From assembly GCA_026874595.1 (NCBI GenBank), contig CM049306.1, positions 20,271,019 to 20,335,018 on the forward strand: a stretch of 64,000 bases of DNA, read 5' to 3'. Positions 22,250 to 34,740 of the stretch are shown one piece after another. This DNA comes from Sipunculus nudus. Taxonomy: Eukaryota > Annelida > Sipuncula > Golfingiida > Sipunculidae. Made by a program: the position numbers and the translations under genes. Numbering within the stretch: the first letter of the stretch is position 1; each line of letters begins with the position of its first letter. Under the pieces are notes generated by a model. It worked only from the letters and a program-made list of their open reading frames with translations. It searched no databases and had not been told where the DNA came from.

Positions 22250-23204
22250 CCCTGCCTGAGGAGCAAAAGAAAGAGCAGCAAGTGACTGGGAATTTCCTGC
22301 TGGTGGATGGCTAGCATAGTTTTCATTCTGAATTAACATATGTGTTAAAAACAAGAAATTTCTATTCATTGCTATTATTACAATTATGTTCCAGTGATCT
22401 TAAATAACTCAATTCACAGTCAACATACTGTTAAACTGTCCCCATGACATTAACATGACTTAGCATCATTACTCAGGATAATTGGAGAACCAACAGAAAT
22501 TAAAGATCAAACTGAGGGCATCAACCACAACAGACTTTGAATTTTGAAGTTGGAAGCCGACGATAGCACACACTAATTAGTAATGGCCAGAGTGCTAATT
22601 AACCCACTGTATTGATGATTGGTCTTTTTCTCATAATACTTGGTCGAATATTTGCAATAGCCATCATGAGATTATGTATGCAAAAATGCAAAGTCATATG
22701 ATCCAGAAAAAAATTTAATCCTGTCAGAGATATAAGAAAGAATGAATACAATCCTGAAATATTGTCTCATTCTGACTTGTACATGTACTGAAAGGTAATG
22801 ACCGGATTGTTGATACTAGCTCTCTGCACAAGGTTAATTTTTAATGCAAATTGCTGACGTAAATAGCTTTTATCCATACACATACAGCATATGAAAGTTA
22901 TTTCAACAGTGCTTACAGGAAAGATTTCATAATTAATATATAATTAATGATAATGAAGAGATGATGGACAGACAGAGCTGATCACTTTATCTTTATTTTC
23001 AATTCTCCGGAGGCAAGAATATGTTTCAATTAGATCTTAATTTTTTTCTAATCCTATTATTTTCTAAATTAATTAAATATTAACACATTTGCAATAAAAA
23101 ACTAACATCCCAGTGCACAGGTGCAAAGGAATCAATGGCAGCAGAGGTTGGGGGGGGGGGGGGAGGGGGAATGGTGGGATTTACAACACTTCTGCACATA
23201 CATA
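22250..23204. other. Unassigned AT-rich sequence with a G-rich tract
   Basis: Mostly unstructured. Position 23150-23168 holds G14-A-G5, another pure G tract like the one at 16679, lying just before a family E fragment. Confidence 0.5.
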
Positions 23205-24050
23205 TATACAGGGCAAACGAAGCCTGATCTCCAATTCTGTTGAAGCAGGAAAATAAAGAGCATATTTTGTAAAGATCCTCGTTTTGTTATCACATCATTT
23301 TTTTTATTTTAAGTTTATATTTCTATACACTTCCATTGTATTGATTCATTATTCTAAAATGCATCATCATAAATCTCAATCCATTCAGATAACACCGAAT
23401 CATAAATACAAATAAATTATTTTTTTTTACCACAAAAATATATCTTTTAAATTTGCAAAACAATAAAATAAATTGTGCCTTTTCTAATATTGTTTGACAA
23501 TTTGCTTCATATTTTATAAATCTATGGATACTGGTGGGTTAAATTATATTATAATTTGTTAAAATCATCAGATTTAACAGTTTAATTCTTGCGTTTACAT
23601 GCTATGAAAATTAAATCAATAGTACTCACAGGAAAAAAAGTGCCATGGTCATAATTATGCCAAATCTTAGGTACTTATTTTATTTTTATATATAATGCTA
23701 ATAACTAAAAAAAATTTAAAAATTCAGATCTAATTTTTGGTATACAATTGAGTCATAATTAACCAAAGTTATATACTTGGAATAAAGTATATAGTCTGAT
23801 AATAAGTGTGATAATAGGTTTTCAATGGAAATTTGAGGGTTTTTCTTAATTTCTCAAAGGAACAAAGTTCCAGTGACCCAGTTTTTTGTTTGGTAGAAGT
23901 TTTTGGGATATCTAACAGTATGCTGAATTTTGGATTTGTAGGTCTGATGGTTTCAAAAAGTGCCAGTCTAATGGACGGACGGACGGACAGAAGGATCAGA
24001 TGGACATGGACCACGACTACTGGTATAAATGACTTAAAGTCAGCTGAGCT
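23205..24050 (+). mobile_element. Family E element, 5'-truncated copy
   Basis: From ACAGGGCAAACGAAGCCTGA it is collinear with 16085-17586 of the full-length copy, with internal deletions: CAGATAACACC, ATTAAATCAATAGTACTCACAGG, GCCATGGTCA, CTCAAAGGAACAAAG and ATGCTGAATTTTGGAT. Then come an ACGG run (about 23973-23990) and AGTCAGCTGAGCTTAAAA. The left arm of the 3' hairpin has decayed to ATAAATGACT. Its 5' end is missing. An accidental minus-strand open frame (23769-24245) crosses the element boundary and is not a gene. Confidence 0.85.
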
Positions 24051-25465
24051 TAAAAAAAAGCATGTATGAAATTTGGGTAAAAACATGCAGGAGTTTTTGG
24101 TAGACACAATTGGTGTGTCAAATATGAGGGGAAAAATGCAGTACTTTAATAGTAATGGGGTTATCAAATACTTTATATTTCTGCATATTTGACCAAAGTC
24201 CAGTTCACCAGTTTTCACACATCTCTGAGATCTTGGTCGAAACAATTTGTGTGTTTTATTTGAAGGAAAACATGTAGGATATCAGAATAATGAGCTTATA
24301 AAAATCCTACTATCCTGAATCTTTCATTTTGATTTTCAGAGCATTACATCTATCTAGTTGAGAAATATTATGTTTAGTGTGCCTGTTTTACCAAATACAG
24401 AAATATTAAAAGTAAAGGCTATTCTTACAGTAAAGTTCATGACCCTAATTTATAAAGGCTACATCACATGAATGATATCTACAGCCTAGGTCACAATGTC
24501 ACAGATCCCACCACGGATCATCAGGGACAGGCTGCTGGGGACCATCCCTGGTGATCCGTTTATAATAAATCTCTGCAGGTGAACAGTAGAGAGTCAGTAG
24601 ATGTCATATAGTGTTAGGAATTGGACATGTATATCAAAATCGATTATTGGTGAGACAAACTGATCAGATTATTGATTCAGAATCAATTTTTTTAAAATCC
24701 TGCACAGTCCTGAACCAAATTATGCTAAATGATGCCTAAATCGCAGATTTTAATTTCCTTTATTCTAATTTATCATATAACTTATGATTAAAGAAAACTA
24801 TAGTTTAAGTAAATATAGGAACTATTATTTACTGATTTAATTTAATGCAAGGCATTTCATTAAAGGGACAAGTTTGCACCATTCCCTGCAAGCAGCTTTT
24901 TAAAATTCATACAAAGTTTTCAGTTTCAAAGAGACATTCCTGGTACATTATAATAAAAGTTTGTATTAAAAGTTTAATATTAATGTTTGAATTTTTAAAT
25001 CTTATTTTCAAAGTATAAGTGTCAATAATCTCCAAAATAACTAAATTTTTTTACATTTTTCACATTAATTTTGTATTAACAAAATTTATTTAATTTTCCT
25101 ATCCTTTTAACATATTGTTTTTAGACTTGCATTAAATGTCTTTTAATCCATTAATTACATGTATCAACTATTAAAAATATCAGGCACAATAATTAAATCT
25201 GTCTTAGTTTTCATGTATTGTATACTTAATATATTTTCTATTTATTTCTCATTCAAATATCACGATATCACTGTAGTGGGGTACACTGGAATGGCCTGGC
25301 ATGTGGGGATCTTATACCTACATTTACTCCCAGAGGGACTGTCAGCGTGAAAAAAGTTTTCATACCAGAATAGAAATCAATCCTTTTTTTTAATTAAGAC
25401 AGGCAACAAACTATTCCAATTGTTTCTGAAAGGGGGTATTGAAAGAAACTAAACATGCAAGAAAA
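24051..25465. other. Unassigned AT-rich sequence
   Basis: No element ends or supported exons were seen. A slightly GC-richer patch at about 24480-24590 (containing CACGGATCATCAGGGACAGG) shows no splice-bounded frame. Confidence 0.5.
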
Positions 25466-25720
25466 GGATTTACGGTGGTGCCACAAGTCTCCAGTACAAG
25501 ACAAAATTATCCAAGATCTTCAGCCAACCTGAATTTCAGACCAATCCATCCTGGCCTTTTTGAGATATTTAAAATTCTGTGTGATTTTCAACCAAATTGA
25601 TCGAGCTATACAGGGTCCAAGCCTTATCTACTAGTAGAGGTCATGGCCCCATTTTAAAGAGGCTTAGTCCTATTACTCAAACCTACGTATATGTCAAGTT
25701 TCAGAAAAAGATCTGTGAAA
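25466..25720 (+). repeat. Fragment of a palindrome-bearing repeat
   Basis: It opens ACGGTGGTGCCACAAGTCTCCAG, a decayed form of the AGGTGGCGCCACCAGTCTGCAG start of the 340-bp units. It continues with ordinary dispersed-repeat phrases (TTGAGATATTTAAAATTC, GTCAAGTTTCAGAAAAAGATC). No ends can be defined. The last phrase resembles the first bases of the window (GTTTGGTAAAGATCCGTGAAATATT). Confidence 0.4.
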
Positions 25721-27288
25721 TATTCTATTGAGTTAGTGTGCTGGCAAGGATTATCAGTGGTGGCTGGCCTATGGGTGACTGTGTTGAAACCATTGTGTCC
25801 TCAACTTAAAGTTTCGGGATACAATAAAAAGAATGGACTCAAAGGTGACTGGCAGGGTGAGAGAGTCATCTGTGAATGTGATGGCCTAGAAGAATATCCG
25901 TCTTAGAATACACATTTGATATCACAGTGTGTATATTTATAAGTGGTAGGGCTTGCATGGTTGTAAAATCATACTGGATTACTGTACTGAAGGAAACTAA
26001 AGGCTGATTATCAATTGTTAATCATTTATTTTATGTCATTTATTTTATTTTATTCTATATTTCCGTAAAATATGCTTATGTTATTAGTCAGCATTCACTT
26101 AGAGACTTGTTGAATCATGTTATCATAGTAATCATGCACACGTGTTGTACGTGATATATCATGTTTTTTGTATATGGCAACAACAGCAGACCATGGCTGA
26201 ATTTAAAATGGGCACTGATAAAAGAATGCATGAATTATAATGCTGGAAGGTCACAGTAATGGATGGGTTGATCGTTGAATCTTGTCCACCAGCTGTTCAA
26301 TTTTAATGCTGATTATTTCTTTTCTAGAAAAAGGGACTTCTTTCCTGGTACATACACAATCATTTGTGATGAATAATATACAACGACGCAACCTAATCAA
26401 TTATGAAAGAAAACTATCAATGTTATCAATAATAATAATAATGGGCACCCCATTAACATTTACCAGCACACATATTAATATTTTTTTCTGCACACACACA
26501 TCAAGATTAGACCAACTGTAGTTACACTTCTTTTCAATTTAGTACAAGAAGTATTAAAGCAATACTAATGAATACTTACAAGATATACTTACTTTCTATT
26601 ATATAAGCCTATGGAAACAATAATGACAAATACATGAGGATGAAAATCCATATCTGTATCCCACACAGATTCAATGCGTTAGATACAGATCAGCATACAA
26701 TTGAAGAGGAAGACAACCAGTATCTCATGTTTAATTTTGATTGAAACAGGACTGTCATGTGGTCATGTTCTTCATGATTAATATTAAAACTGATTCAAAT
26801 AAGACTGACGTATCATACAATCATGTTTATAATAAGAATTCATCAGGTAGAGTACTAAGATCATGAATAAACCTGCAACAAAAATGATATTAGAGACAAT
26901 TTTCATTTCTCGTTCTTATTAATTATGAGATTCCAACCAAGTTTCAAATATTTTTCAATAATCATTTTCTTTTATGAGACTTTCAACAGTGTCTTAAATA
27001 TATTCGATGTTTCCTTATTCTCACTCTATTCAATTATAAGATTTTTTACCTAAATTGAGATATTCTTTAATTCTCATACAATCTTTTAAGTGATGAGATT
27101 TTCAACCTTATATATAAGTCTCTTTTCTATTTTAACTCTTTTCAATATAATGACATTTTCAACCCTGTTTGAGATATTTTTTAATTATCCTTCTTTTAAA
27201 TTAAATTCTGAGCTTCTCATATGGATGTTTCATGCAGGCTTTTAACAGTCATTTTCAGCTGAGATTTTAACTAACAGCCCTGATGTGA
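25721..27288. other. Unassigned AT-rich sequence
   Basis: From about 26930 to 27190 a loose repeat of TTATGAGATTTTCAACC with CTTTTCAATT recurs four to five times at irregular 55-65 bp spacing and looks like an eroded tandem repeat. The rest is unstructured. Confidence 0.4.
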
Positions 27289-27538
27289 TCATGCCAGTAC
27301 ATCAGGCTTGTTAATATCTGGTGTGAGACACGGACGGTGCTGTTGAGACTGGAGCTGGTAGCGGTTGTCTGGTTGTTAAGCCTGCTCTGCTGTTACCTGC
27401 AGTGGTTCTTCAGGGCACGCTGCTGCTCAGTCAAAATCACTGTCTCATCAGTGACTAGCGCAGCAAGACATTTGAGCTGGCAGGCATATACCTGTGGTGA
27501 ATTACTTGCCCGGCACACCTCAACTCAGGTAAATTATT
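27289..27538 (+). other. GC/CpG-rich island ending at a splice donor, possible exon
   Basis: About six CpGs and roughly balanced base composition in an AT-rich region, ending at CTCAG|GTAAAT (GT at 27539), a good donor. One frame is open across it (27289-27609) and includes a hydrophobic run VVWLLSLLCCYLQWFF, but has no ATG before that segment. A noncoding 5' exon is the simplest reading on the plus strand. A minus-strand donor-like CTGCAG|GTAACAG also occurs near 27394. I recognise no protein. Confidence 0.22.
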
Positions 27539-28635
27539 TGCTATTGCTCTGCTACTCTGTAGGGGACATCTTGGGTCAGTTTCTTGTCAGTATCAGTTTC
27601 AACCCCACATAAATTGTCTATAAAACCTTTCTGCCCTAATTTCTTCATCACTGCCTACCTTGCTGAGAAGAAAACAAAAGTTTACCAGCATGTGGAAACC
27701 GATCTTTACTGTAATCCAGTCCACCAAGGGGTGCCCACTGACATTTAGAGATCATATGCTCTCAAACTATTATTTTCCCCACAATTAGGCACCAGTGTGA
27801 AAGTGGGTCTACAGGGCAACTATAAGATATATTTGAAATACATTGTGAAAAGTACCTAATTTATATTTTTGTGAACTTTTGGATTCATGATGATCTTATA
27901 ACTAGGTGGCCTCATCTGTGAGCTGATAGTTACATTTTTTTAGAATATTCATGGCATAAAAATCAATAGCAGGTATTTCTTACCTCTGCCAACAAAGATG
28001 GCAGGACGTTACGTGATATGTCAAGTTTGTATGTGTTTGTCAAAGTAATATCTCTGAAAGTTTTCAAAGGATTTTAATGATATTTAGCATGATGGGTCAT
28101 GCCATTTTTTATGGGAATATGGATCTAGGAACATTTGTATCTTTTCTCTGCTGCTTGTTTGTTTCTCTCACAGTTTCTTCAAAATATAATGATTCCACCC
28201 AAACTTTTATCATTTCTTCCTTGGGCATTGTCCACAAAGTTTCGCTGAAATCAACAACTTTTTCAGATGTGTTGTGAAGTTGAGCATTGAAAATGTCACC
28301 ATGATGATATAATAATGATATAATAATAGAAGATTACCTTCAGATAAGGTTTTCAGTTTAACATTTAAATATATCAACCTATCTTGCTGCAAGTGAGAAA
28401 CAAGAAGATATTCACTGGAGATGATCCAAGCTTTCAGAAATGTGGTCAACCAAACAGTCCACTCTGACTCTAAAGTGTTTATTACAAAGGTTATTTGTGT
28501 TTTTTGTATGTGAATTTTAATGATATTTTGTGTACAGCCATTTAAATTGTTAAGGAAAAAACTGATTAGCTTTTAATCAAGTTGAAAATGGATCAATCAA
28601 ATTTTGGAGCAGCCCTTGATGATGATCATATCAGG
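27539..28635. other. Unassigned sequence with a dispersed-repeat fragment
   Basis: Positions about 27985-28135 (ACCTCTGCCAACAAAGATGG, ATATCTCTGAAAG, ATTTAGCATGATGGGTCATG) have the style of a common invertebrate dispersed repeat, but without definable ends. The remainder shows nothing. Confidence 0.35.
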
Positions 28636-28639
28636 TGCT

Positions 28640-28990
28640 TGTAGATGTATACAGTGCTCTGTTTGTGATCTCTAGTTTAAGTATGTGATATATTACATGT
28701 TCAATGAATCAAAGTGGAGGTATGTGCTCTGTAAGGGCTCTCTATAGTTTAAGCATGTGATATATTACATGTTCAATTAATCAAAGTGGAGGTATGTGCT
28801 CTGTTAGTGCTCTCTATAGTTTAAGCATGTGATATATTACAACTAAAGTGGAGGCATGTGCTCTGTTAGTGCTCTCTAGTTTAAGCATGTGATATATTAC
28901 ATGTTCAATGAATCAAAGTGAAGGTATGTGCTCTGTTGGGGGTCTCTAGTTTTAGGAAGTGAAATACTGCTTGCTCCATGAATCAAGAGG
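28640..28990 (+). repeat. About 71-bp tandem repeat, four to five units
   Basis: The phrase AGGTATGTGCTCTGTTAG, then CTCTCTAGTTTAAGCATGTG and ATATATTACATGTTCAAT repeats with unit starts at 28721, 28793, 28855 (a unit with a 10-bp deletion) and 28925. More degenerate outer units lie on both sides. Confidence 0.85.
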
Positions 28991-29032
28991 TGAAGAGCTC
29001 TCTCCATGCGAGATTATAAATTACAGCTTTCA

Positions 29033-29035
<3 letters not shown>

Positions 29036-29098
<63 letters not shown>
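29036..29098. repeat. (TA)31 microsatellite
   Basis: An uninterrupted TA dinucleotide run of 63 nt. The Tyr-Ile peptide it encodes is meaningless. Confidence 0.98.
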
Positions 29099-29102
<4 letters not shown>

Positions 29103-29621
29103 GGTTTAATGTAGCTATGTTTATCCCCATTAAAAGCCTCCAGTTAAGGATACGCAGCCTCTGCCTTTATAGCACAAGTTCCAAACATAGCAGCTGTATC
29201 GGGCTTTAATATAATATCCACTTTATAACACCATATGTTTAATAACAAATGCACCATACATCATGCTCATACTTCTTCACCACACAGTGGGTGGTATACA
29301 TGCTAGACTTTATTTCCTATGTCCTATGTCAGATTTTAATATAAATAATTATAATAAAGGATAAATACACTCCCTGCATAACTGAATTTTTGCACCTTTT
29401 AAATGATTTTTTCACAGGCTCTACTGTAGCACCTTTTAAGGAATTTCTTACATTCAGAAGGAAAATATCTCACCATTAGGGTCACCAAACATTGAGGACA
29501 CTGCCCAATAAGGGTGAAAGCATGGGATTTGCACACAACATCATCACCACCATGCATGCTGCTGGTGTTGGCTCACAATGATGCAGTTGCAAACTGAAGC
29601 CTCCAATACTAGAGGGCTCTT
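29099..29621. other. Unassigned sequence
   Basis: No repeats or exon signals stood out. Confidence 0.5.
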
Positions 29622-30180
29622 AATAGAGCACAAACCTCCACCAAGGCTAAATAACCCTACTTTATGCACCCACACCATGATTCCATTGAAGCTTCATTCT
29701 GAAGAGTACAAACTGAGGGCCTACAGTCTGGAATCATAGTGATAACACCCTCTTTTGTTGATCGCAAGGAGATAGAATACAGCAGAAAGGGTAGACAGAC
29801 ACCCAAAGTATAAACTAGTGGAGTGCATATATATATATATATATACTGTAATATATATACGCTGGAAAATGTGTTTATGTTCAGGGTGAGAGCACAGCTT
29901 GCTTCAATGGTGCATTCTATTAATGTGGATCCTCCCAAAAATTAAATAGGTTCTTTTTTGGCCCGTGCCTACAACCTCCACCGTGTTTTGCAGAAACTAG
30001 TTCTGTTGTTTTTGCTTGGCCTTCCTTACAAACTAACAAACCAGCAACAAACACATTTAAACAGAGGTGAAAATACAATTAACCCCACTAAGATGAGGGT
30101 AAAATTTCTCACAGTGGTAAGAAGTTTTTTAATCCTCAAAACAAACAAATCAGCAAACAAACAGACAGACAGACAAGAGT
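29622..30180 (+). repeat. Degenerate dispersed repeat with ACAG run
   Basis: It starts near AGAGCACAAACCTCCACCAA, and a second copy of that phrase occurs at 29970 (CTACAACCTCCACCG). It ends in CAAACAAACAGACAGACAGACAAGAG (about 30153-30178), a tetranucleotide run in the position where other elements here carry ACGG. An internal TA run lies at 29827-29845. A related phrase (GAGCCCAAACCTTTGCCAAGG) is at 1160. Ends are not defined. Confidence 0.45.
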
Positions 30181-33100
30181 GAAGACACCACTTCTTTGGC
30201 AGAGTCTAATATGGTGGTTCTTATATACATGAAATTTTCCAGTACATCAGTAAAGTGTTTTTGAGGGCTTAGAAACCGCTATAAATAAATTGGGTACATC
30301 TGAGCATGTTAGAGACACCTGTATGACCCCTGTCCTGGATTGTACCATTAGGAACAGCTTTATGGGAACAATCAACCTATTTCTAGTACCCTCACCTGTT
30401 AATGGTCTATCTGGGGAACCTATCCATCACTCTATAACCCTAGGTACAGCTAACCTTCTGCAGGCTGCTTTAGATAATTATATTATGCAAATTAATTATC
30501 TATTTACGCCATCTACTGTTGGTATTGTCTACAAGGATATATAATGGTTTCTCACTAACACATAAAATATGACAGTACATTTGGGGATTTTTCCTTTATA
30601 CAAGTATTTTTCTCTAAAGCTTCTCAAATGAAACTATGTTTCTTATTTTGGTAAAGATTAATTAATCATTCACAGCAGTTATATCAGCCACATTAATAAG
30701 TGCTTATCCTTGGTGTGAAGATGGCTACAGGTAATTACCAGAGAAGATATGTTTTTTACATTACTGAAATAAGCATTTACAACTTTAACATTATTATATC
30801 AAAATCTCCATAGAACATGCAGGATAATGGTGACTAACAAATACAAAATAATAGTTAATAAAGTTTTAAATGTAAATATGTGCACATACATATAGAAATA
30901 AGAAGTGATAATTGTTAATGTTTATATAGTATACAGCTTCTCCTGCATGTTCCTATTGATCTAGACCGCTCGCCCTATTTTTACTACAGGTGATCCATTA
31001 CTTCAAGATAAATTCCCACAGTCAAGAGTTCCTATTAACAAGTAGCTTTTTACTCTGGCATCAATAATTATCCCCGCTACAACGATCCAGTGGGTGGATC
31101 AGGCACAAAGCTGATATTTAACACTGTGCTTTGTAAGTATTCATTAACAAGCCTTGCTTACACAAGAAATAGACTACATTCCCAGAAGGTAGGTGGGACA
31201 CTTAAGTGTTACATATATTCAGTCAGTCCAGTATTTATTACTTACCAGTACTCGGCTGCTGTGATGGATGTATTGCTTCAACACTAAAGTGATTTATAAA
31301 ACGTTGATCATCAAACTCTTGAATGTTATGAGAGGTTATACTTAAAATCCATAAGCACAGTCATGTATATCTCTTAACCCCATCATACCTCAATGAAGTG
31401 GAGAGGTATAAAGTTTTGTCCTTAGTTTATTTTTATGTTACCAACTGTAAACAAAGTTATGAATGAATTATAATAACACACTGGAGGGTAAGGGTAATTA
31501 CCGAAGGAAAAATCATTTTTGAGGCATAATCTGGGTGACAATAACATATTTTTAATCTAAATAATTATTTTCCCATTGTGGTGCTATTCATTGGTATCAG
31601 GGGGCTGGCTTTGTTCTTGAGCTTCCCTGGGAACCAGGTTGGTGAACTGTGAAACTGTGTACATATAAAGGAACACAGGAAGGTTAGGTTAAGAAGTAGC
31701 CATATTGTCTCTGACTACAAGTCTCTAGTTCTGTACTAACATCTCACACAAGTGTTTATGCTAAACATACCAGCTTGCTCATGTGAAACTTTACATGGGT
31801 ATCATTTATATGTTGTTACAGACAGTTAAATGATGGTAGAGTATGGATACTGCATATGCATATATCTTTTTACACTGCTAGAAGTACCACTAATAATGGT
31901 TCATGTCAAAATAATTACATACACCAAATGACAGGTAACAGTGAGGTGATACACCAAAATCTTCCCAACACCAGTAATATTTCATTTTGCATTTGTCATC
32001 AGAGAGATCAGAGTATCTTATTATAATATCATTCAGATTAATGATTCAACCAGATTTAACTGATTTTCAACCTAATGCTGAATACCAGCATTATCAGATA
32101 CTGACAAACCCAAATTTATTATGCTAGCCATTAGTAAATTTTGGCAAATATGCACATATTTTCAAACACATTTCATCAATATATATCAAGCAAAAGACCT
32201 TAAAATTATAGCCAATTTTGGACCGGGAAAAATCAGAATATTGGTATCATGTCTAAATCATGTTTTTTCTATGGTTACAATAGTTAGGTCTTTTTTTCTG
32301 GTTATTCACCCAAGCTCATGTAGCCTGATTAAAGTTGAGTCCAGAACACCATAGGCTGGAAGTAACATGTTTTCCACACGTACTTCCTGTTGTTAGTCAC
32401 ACAACTCAACCAGCTTATTATTTATCACTGCTAGTACAGCTTTCCATTTGCTTGGAATTAGGTCATCCTTCATACTAATTTTTCAGATATTAGTAGGATA
32501 TCAGATAAATGATCAAATGTCAGGTTCTCAGATTTCAATTTCAGATAAATGATTGTTTGGATAAATGGTGTTCAGATAAAACACTTTCTACTGTATATAT
32601 AATTTTGTACTATAAAGTCAGACACATAATAATCATATAACGATATATAAAACATACACAATAAACTATATTTGTACACTGTTTCAAGCATCATGTTTTT
32701 TTATTTCTGCAATGGTATACAGAATTATATAAATATATAGTCCCATGATAAATATTTTATGGTGAATGTACAGATATCATGCAGTTAAAGCTCTGAGCCA
32801 TGAGACAATAATACCCATGGAAATTTTAGGAGCTTGCTTTATAGATATTCCATTCAGGACACATAAGAACAAAGTTACTTGTTTTGTTTCTGGTGGGAGA
32901 TCATAAGCAATTAGGGAGGCTGCCTGCTTTTGACATTATTTATTTTTTTTTATTTATATTATGTATATCTCATCCTGCCTCTGTTAGGCCTGGAATATAA
33001 TGGTTGGATTTAGTGTTAAGACTCAAAGAGTTAATTGCTAATTAACAAATAATTAAATCTGGCAATTTGTCTTAATTTAACAGGAAATTGGAGAAAATTC

Positions 33101-34294
33101 TGGTCTTGCACAACTATCAATTTTCTCTTTCCTGAGTCAAAGTTTTTGACAAATTCTCTTCCTTTACAGCATTTATTGATTTTTTCAAATGGAAAGGAGC
33201 GACCTTGGACATGTGATATATGGTTCTTGAGAAGTCAATTAACTGTGCCAAAAATGAGACTCATTCACTGGGGATGGAAAAATGTTTGTGAGCTTGTTTG
33301 ATGTAACTACTGTAGTTTCAATTGTTCTTCTGGCCTTTAAATGCACAGAAATTCTAAATTAAGCAACAGCCTCCACAAAACATAGTTTATCAAATGAAAG
33401 CTTCTCTTTAATCAGAGGACTCCTCAACTTCATTTGCTGAAACACCTTAAACTTAGGAAAAGAAATATTTTGAGAAAAACCAAATATAATAAACTTTTTT
33501 TAATATGTAACCTAAATATTAAAATTGATCCTATTCTGTATAATGTATAGACAAGAGAATTTTACTAGGTGTCTTGCCTTTATCTTTTTTTTCTCTTGGT
33601 TTGAAAACAAGACTTTTATAATCCATTGGGATTAAGGTAATTGTGTATAAAATAAATCAATATAATGTGAGCCAGCATTAAGACTGACCTGAAACTTTAA
33701 TTCTGTCTTAGAAACTTGATTCTATGTTGTTCTGTTCTTATCATCACACATTATGAAGATCAAAGCAAATCCTGTACCAGCTTTCCTGTACCACCCATCA
33801 GTCCTAATTTGACTACCACTTACCATAACTAATCATTGATGCCATGCTACACCTGGCCATGCAACTCTATGCTAATAACAGTATTTAGCATGGTCGAAAA
33901 ATTGCGAGGCTCAGGTTAGCCTTTGTGACCAAAATAAGTACACGTAAAATGGAAAACAAGGTACCTGCTTTTCCGAGATTTCAAAATGTGATATAAAGAA
34001 TAAGAATAATCAGGACCATGAAAAGTGGTCATAAATTTAAGGTGGTCGCTACACTGAGATGGTTGTTATTTCAGCAGAGTTTTCCTGTATATACATGATG
34101 GGCTGAAGCATTGTTGTGCCATGGCTGTTGGACTTGGCTGCCTTACCAAAAATACAGAATAGTAATAATTAAATATACAATGAATTAACCCATGAATTAA
34201 CCCAAATTTATACAAATGGCACTTAATTTGAACACGTGCCTGGATACAAAAGACATTATAACAAATTTTGTTAGAATTAGTTAATTAGTTTATT
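30181..34294. other. Long unassigned AT-rich stretch
   Basis: No supported gene. Positions about 32480-32593 may be one end of a pogo/Tigger-like MITE: read on the minus strand from 32593 it starts CAGTAGAAAGTGTTTTATCT, preceded by TA, and continues with GAACACCATTTATCC, but no partner end was found. An open frame at about 30249-30541 is protein-like but lacks an ATG start and splice support. Confidence 0.45.
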
Positions 34295-34320
34295 AAAATA
34301 AGTTACTATTAACTGACTGA

Positions 34321-34715
34321 AAGCACCAGCTTGTGTGGCTCAGGGGTAGAGCGCAGGGCTCAAAGCCGGGAGATTGTGAGTTCGGATCTCAGCCGAGCCG
34401 GTGAGATTTTTCACGGTCGACCCCTACCCAGGGTGGGTGCTCTGCAGGCCTAATGGGGAGACTGTACCCAACAGTCGGGTTTCACTCACAAAACGAGTGC
34501 GCCTTTCGGGGGTTCCTCGGTGTTATGACCCAGCAATTGGGATGAGACACACCCAGGACCCGCAGGAGTGAATCACCAAGCCTGGTTGACGCCAGAGCAT
34601 TGTGTGCAAGCCCCTGTCATGGAGTCCGAAACCGGAATGGAAATTCTGCAGTTGTATATAGACTTAGTTAAACAAGCATTAAAAAAAATGGAGGCAGTTA
34701 CCTCCATCAAAAAAA
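34321..34715 (+). mobile_element. tRNA-derived SINE with diverged target-site duplication
   Basis: The head has a pol III A box (TGGCTCAGGGGTAGAGCG, from 34336) with a perfect D-arm GCTC...GAGC, and a B box (GAGTTCGGATCTC, about 34379-34391) with a T-arm of four pairs. The acceptor stem is eroded, so tRNA identity is not assigned. A GC-rich body of about 270 bp follows, including CCCTACCCAGGGTGGGTGC and CAACAGTCGGGTTTCACTC, then A-rich tails (34680 and 34709-34719). The flanks AAAATAAGTTACTATTAACTG (34295) and AAAATAAGTCATATTGACAG (34716) form an approximately 24-bp duplication with several differences, indicating L1-style retroposition of moderate age. It is not a functional tRNA gene. Confidence 0.9.
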
Positions 34716-34740
34716 AAAATAAGTCATATTGACAGTGACT

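Noticed and set aside
23769-24245. 158-codon minus-strand frame
   Set aside because: It crosses the 3' hairpin and boundary of a truncated family E copy, so it cannot be a conserved gene.
29006-29209. Frame with a long Tyr-Ile repeat
   Set aside because: Direct translation of the TA microsatellite.
30249-30544. 97-codon frame including SPVNGLSGEPIHHSITLG
   Set aside because: Protein-like in places but without ATG start or acceptor. Kept only as a weak note.
34321-34400. Functional tRNA gene
   Set aside because: D and T arms are recognisable but the acceptor and anticodon stems mispair, and it is fused to a SINE body and tail.
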